64,000 nucleotides of DNA from Pegea sp. RAD2-039 (Eukaryota > Chordata > Thaliacea > Salpida > Salpidae). Positions 60,460-64,000 of this stretch are shown in pieces; positions within the stretch are counted from its first letter, which is position 1, and each line of letters opens with the position of its first letter. The stretch is taken from contig JAQGEQ010000379.1 in NCBI GenBank assembly GCA_034620365.1, forward strand, positions 248,001 through 312,000. Reading direction: 5' to 3'. A program made the position numbers and the translations under genes. The notes below the pieces were generated by a model. It saw nothing but the letters and a program-made list of their open reading frames with translations, was not told where the DNA came from and searched no databases.

Positions 60460-61222
60460 TGAAATTTAAAGAAAGAGATGTCTTCAAAAAATTCAAGTCA
60501 TTTATTTAAGTTTTCTAACAACTTCAAATAATTTACCAGTTAGCAAAGTTTGAAATTAAAATTTCTAAAATAATAAAATAATAATGCCAAGATTATTGCT
60601 TTTCAATAACAAAATATTTTAGTTTAATAAAATTGAAAAATGCTTTGACACTTCTCAAATTAAACTGTTTTTCTTCAGTTAAATTTAGTAAGTTCTTAAA
60701 AAAATTAAACCAAAAGATAAAATAATATTATAGCGTTGAAGAAGATTTGTTTATAATAAAAGTTGATTTTTAATTTCGAAAAGAAAACTATTTAGGTTAT
60801 TAATAAATATTTAAAATATTCAAAAATACTATAATAAAGCTATTAGGTTATGACGACGCCAATAAATGCAGGTTAGTTTCATTTAATGATTAACTATAAA
60901 CAATTAAAGTATCAGTTAGCAAACTTAAGAGATAACTTTCATTGAACAATTTTAAATTCAAATTACTACATTTAGAAAATATTGTAGTATTTGTAAGTAT
61001 TTGCAGTTTAGTTTATAGGTAAAATAATATTTATTAATTATTTCATCTAAACATTAACAAATAAAACACATAAATTATTACTCTACAAGCATAACTAAAA
61101 CTTATTAGTTATAATTAAAATATTTCTGTTTAAGTTAACAATATTCAAGAAAACCTCAATATTACTTTATCTTTTTCAAGAATTATCATTGTAAACATTC
61201 TTACAAATCTTATGCCAAAATT

Positions 61223-61404
61223 AACTGATATATAATCAGTTGTCCAAAATATCGGAATGAAAACAGTGAAGTGACCAGATCATTATATTCGCACTGTACT
61301 CGTTTTATATAAGGAATTTGTTATCTCGTATTTGTGGGCAACCAAATTTTTATCAGACAAAAATAACTGTCTTCAAAATCTGTTTCTAAAATGATAACTT
61401 TTGA
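61223..61404 (+). ncRNA. Array unit 78, type G: unit with GC at the donor
   Basis: Perfect dyad; GCAACC at 61338. A two-base deletion (AGATCATT) shortens the gap to 96 nt from the usual 98. Confidence 0.32.
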
Positions 61405-61923
61405 AAAATTCTAAACAAAACGACATCATAAATTATTTAAGAAAGTCTAGTAATTGTAAATAAGGGAACATTTTACAGGATAAACGCTGTTGAGTCTTAA
61501 TTATAATCAAAGTAGATTAGATTGATCTAAAGACATTTTATAAACAAGTACTAGTTGGAAAACTTAAATGATAACTTTCATTGATTATTGTTAATTCAAA
61601 ATTTCTACATTCATAAAATATCAGCCAAATTTTTTGTTTGTTGATTAAGATCTTATTTCGATAAAAGTACAGATTAACTTTTTGTGTCTTTCTATACTAA
61701 CCTAGTTTATATAATTTAGATAAATCACTTTTTAAGGAAAATAATACAAAAATATTTCTCATCTTTTTTTTATATTTAAAGTTTAATTATAAGTTGATAG
61801 GAAAATTTTAAATGCTAATAAAATTTACAAAAATTATAAAAATGAGTTTTTAGCTTTCAGTAAAAATATCATTTATATCAAACTTTACGAAACAAGTTTG
61901 ATTTGTCATTATGAATTTTATTA

Positions 61924-62101
61924 AACTGATATTTCATCAGTTACAAAAATATACACTGGTGTTAAATAAGATTTCCCTGTTCACATTGAAGATTAATCTA
62001 TTATTAAAATGAAACTAAAGTCTTGTGTTTGTGGGTAATCAGAAAGATTTTAGAGTTGTTTCAATTTATTCGGAAATTTTTCTATGAAGTTATGACTTTT
62101 A
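61924..62101 (+). ncRNA. Array unit 79, type I: putative snRNA/SL-like RNA gene
   Basis: Perfect dyad; GTAATC at 62035 (92 nt); gap sequence matches unit 10 rather than units 27, 41 and 58. Confidence 0.44.
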
Positions 62102-62785
62102 TCAAATTTAAACAAAGAGATGTTTTCAAAAAATTTCAAGTTATTTGTTTTTATTTTACTTAAAATGTTGAGTAATTTACCAGATAGCAAAGTTTGAAAG
62201 TCAACTTTCATTCCACATTATTAATTCCAAGCTACTAATATATATAATTTTAGCCAAGTTTCTTGATTATAATAACAAATTGTTTTATTTCGAAAAAAAT
62301 TAAAAATCTTTTTACTTTTCCGGGTTTAAAAAGTTTTATTTTATCAAAAATTAGTAAGCACTCAACAAAAATCAAAACTAAAAATAAGATATTATTAAAA
62401 TGTTGAAAAAAGGTATTTTTATACTAAAAATTCTTTTTTAACGTTAAAAATGAAAAATACTTACGTTATTAACAAATATTTGAAAATTTCCAAAAATCTT
62501 TTTCAACTTTATTTAAAAATATATTTTTCAATTGTAACTGATCAGTCAAATTTGTTTTTTTAATATTTTAACATTGACTCCGACGTAAAATTATCGAACA
62601 AAAAACATTTTAGATTGATAATTAGACAATTAGATAATTACCGGTATATAAATATATTACAATCTTAAATAAAAAGAAAACTTTTAAATTTTAGTTTTGA
62701 AGACTTGAACTGTTACTTTAGAAAATGACGAAACAAAAAAATTTTATCAGCAAAAAAGATTTGATTGGTGACACAGAAGTTTTTA

Positions 62786-62890
62786 AACTGATATTTTATC
62801 AATTGTCAAAATCCATTTTTAAATGCTGAGGGATACAATATAAGAGTACTTTGGTGTACTTTCAACTTAACATGCAACCGACTTAACTAA
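62786..62890 (+). repeat. Array unit 80, type C: dyad without donor
   Basis: AACTGAT/ATCAATT around ATTTT; no leader end; ACTGATCAGT 249 nt upstream. Confidence 0.5.
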
Positions 62891-63084
62891 TAATAATAAT
62901 TATTTATTTTAATAATTAACAAATAATTTACTTGAATATTGAATTGATGATCATAACTAAAACTTATTTGTTATTATCAAAATATTTCTGTTTAAATTAA
63001 AAATATTCACGAAGACTTCAATATTAATTTATCGTTTTCAAGGATTTTTATTGTAAACATTCTTACTAATCTTATGTTAAAATT

Positions 63085-63268
63085 AACTGATATATAATCA
63101 GTTGTTCAAAATATCGGGAAGAAAACTGAAGTATGTTTAGCTTTCATTGTTTTCGCACTGTACTCGTTTAATAAAAAGTAATTATTATCTTATATTTGTG
63201 GGTAACTAAATTTTTTAGTCAGAGAAATTAACAGTCATTAAAAAGTTGTTTCAAAAAATAATGAATTT
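63085..63268 (+). ncRNA. Array unit 81, type E: putative snRNA/SL-like RNA gene
   Basis: Perfect dyad; leader end ATATTTGTGG; GTAACT at 63202 (98 nt). The tail is fused to a type-B promoter near 63,379. Confidence 0.43.
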
Positions 63269-63444
63269 TCAAAAATATCGAGAAAGCGACGTCATAGAAC
63301 ATTCCAGGTTGTCAAGTAATTGTAAATTAGGATAAATTTTCAAAGGATAATAACTGTTGAGTCTTAATTATGATCAAATTATAGAAATAGATTTTAGCTT
63401 TCAGTCTACAAAAAAAGTTTGGTTTGTCATTATGATGTTTGCTA

Positions 63445-63626
63445 AACTAATATTTCATCAGTTGTCAAAATCACTTGATAACCCTACCAGATAAAATGAA
63501 ATCCAATATTCATTTGTTTAATCTGTTATTAAAATGAAAGTAAGGTATTGCGTTTGTAGGTAACAAAAACAATTCAGATTAGTTTCATTGTCTTTAGAAA
63601 TTGCTCTACAAAATATGATTCTTTTT
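63445..63626 (+). ncRNA. Array unit 82, type B: putative snRNA/SL-like RNA gene
   Basis: Left arm AACTAAT; leader end TTGCGTTTGTAG; GTAACA at 63560 (96 nt). Last complete unit in the window. Confidence 0.38.
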
Positions 63627-64000
63627 AAAACTTTAAGCAAAAAGCTTCCTAAAAGATGTTAAGGTTTCAACTAAAATTAAGCAACAGTAAATGTTTACAA
63701 GTAAAAGATATTAAATCTTGATAAAGTAAAAAAATAGGTTACTTTAATCTAATGGGTTAATAAATATATTCAGTTTACTAGTTAGTAAAGTTTGAAAATC
63801 AACTTTTATTTCACAATTTTAATTCCAAGTTACTAAATTAGAAAAATGTTTGACAAGTTTCCTATTTTTCAAAAGCACAATTTTTCACATGATAAAATTA
63901 AAAGTTGTTCTGATACTTCATAAACTAAATTTTTTTATTTCAGTTAAAATTAGCAGAATGTTAAAAAAAAATGAAAACCATAAGATCAAATATTATTAGA

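Larger units (their letters stand above)
12184..62546 (+). promoter_or_regulatory. Second palindrome ACTGATCAGT, upstream of C and D units
   Basis: Seventeen exact copies start at 12184, 13146, 18049, 19977, 23724, 26749, 28774, 30711, 32742, 37570, 46368, 48814, 50687, 53487, 56274, 58813 and 62537; one-base variants lie near 15563, 35539, 39971 and 42487. Where a C or D unit follows, its dyad starts 237-250 nt later, most often 246-247. A GACTCCGAAGTAAA-like block follows each copy by about 40 nt. It resembles the two dyad half-sites fused without a spacer. Confidence 0.6.
11442..64000 (+). repeat. Tandem array of 82 diverged units with snRNA/SL-RNA-like architecture
   Basis: Every unit is in plus orientation. 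Ten types (A-J) differ strongly between conserved blocks. Parts in order: an upstream block like CAAGTTTGATTTGTCATTATGA (types A, B, D, I, less so C) or GAAGACCTC about 75 nt upstream (E, G); the 19-bp dyad; a 92-100 nt gap that is nearly constant within a type; a leader-like end TTTGTGG/TAG/TTG; a GTAA or GTAC donor; a T-rich Sm-like site 8-12 nt later in most types; ACTGTCAT with flanking TTTC/GAAA arms; and an ATGACTTTT block about 60 nt after the donor. No long reading frames are present except LINE copy 2. Unit counts: A 12, B 14, C 6, D 13, E 9, F 5, G 7, H 10, I 5, J 1. The typical order is A-D-H-G-I-C-E-B-D-F. The array runs off the right edge. Confidence 0.95.

Noticed and set aside
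11442..64000. CRISPR array
   Set aside because: Units are far too long and diverged, the setting is eukaryotic, and no short identical repeats separate unique spacers.
11442..64000. Nematode-type piRNA cluster, because TGTTTCA lies in the type-A dyad
   Set aside because: The match is limited to some types (others have ATTTCA or no such core), and the conserved GTAA, Sm-like and stem parts are not features of such loci. Kept only as a weaker alternative.
42800..64000. tRNA or 5S rRNA genes among the units, as in some SL arrays
   Set aside because: I looked for tRNA arms, A and B boxes and 5S-like blocks and saw none.

Overview
The window looks like AT-rich metazoan nuclear DNA. Coding regions are short and apparently spliced, and there are decayed LINE retrotransposons of the CR1/Jockey kind. 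There is no bacterial gene packing. The species cannot be named from the sequence. If the array reading below is right, a lineage that uses spliced-leader trans-splicing (for example cnidarian, flatworm, nematode, rotifer or tunicate) would fit.

Region 1 (1-7.5 kb) holds three paralogous genes for a small C-type-lectin-like membrane protein. One is on the minus strand and cut by the window edge (1-399). One is on the minus strand and complete (2911-3561). One is on the plus strand and complete (6725-7336). The first and third lie in two arms of a large inverted duplication (1-1826 and 5296-7123) that is almost identical across the coding exon. In all three genes a splice acceptor lies 19 nt before the ATG. 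In the third gene (and its mirror) every reading frame is closed between acceptor and ATG.

Region 2 (about 8.2-11.44 kb) is a dead LINE: endonuclease, reverse transcriptase and C-terminal segments broken by stops and frameshifts, with damaged catalytic motifs. Its 3' end abuts region 3. A second, 5'-truncated copy of the same family sits at 43,858-44,430.

Region 3 (11.44 kb to the right edge, more than 52 kb) is a head-to-tail array of 82 diverged units in ten sequence types (A-J), about 640 bp apart on average but 276-1,033 bp apart individually. Most sequence between types has diverged, yet units keep the same parts in the same order: (1) a dyad-symmetric element with arms like AACTGAT/ATCAGTT; (2) a gap of 92-100 nt that is almost fixed within each type; (3) a leader-like block ending TTTGTGG, TTTGTAG or TTTGTTG followed by a 5' splice-site-like GTAA/GTAC (67 of 82 units); (4) within about 12 nt, an Sm-site-like T-run in most types, such as ATTTTTGAG; (5) a short stem-loop around ACTGTCAT; and (6) a conserved ATGACTTTT block about 60 nt after the GT. 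This is the layout of RNA polymerase II snRNA or spliced-leader RNA genes (PSE, leader, donor, Sm site, 3' box). I propose a large, diversified snRNA/SL-like RNA gene array as the main discovery. This is inference: no transcript evidence is available here. The array also shows higher-order repeat order (A-D-H-G-I-C-E-B-D-F), recent segmental duplications and hybrid junctions.
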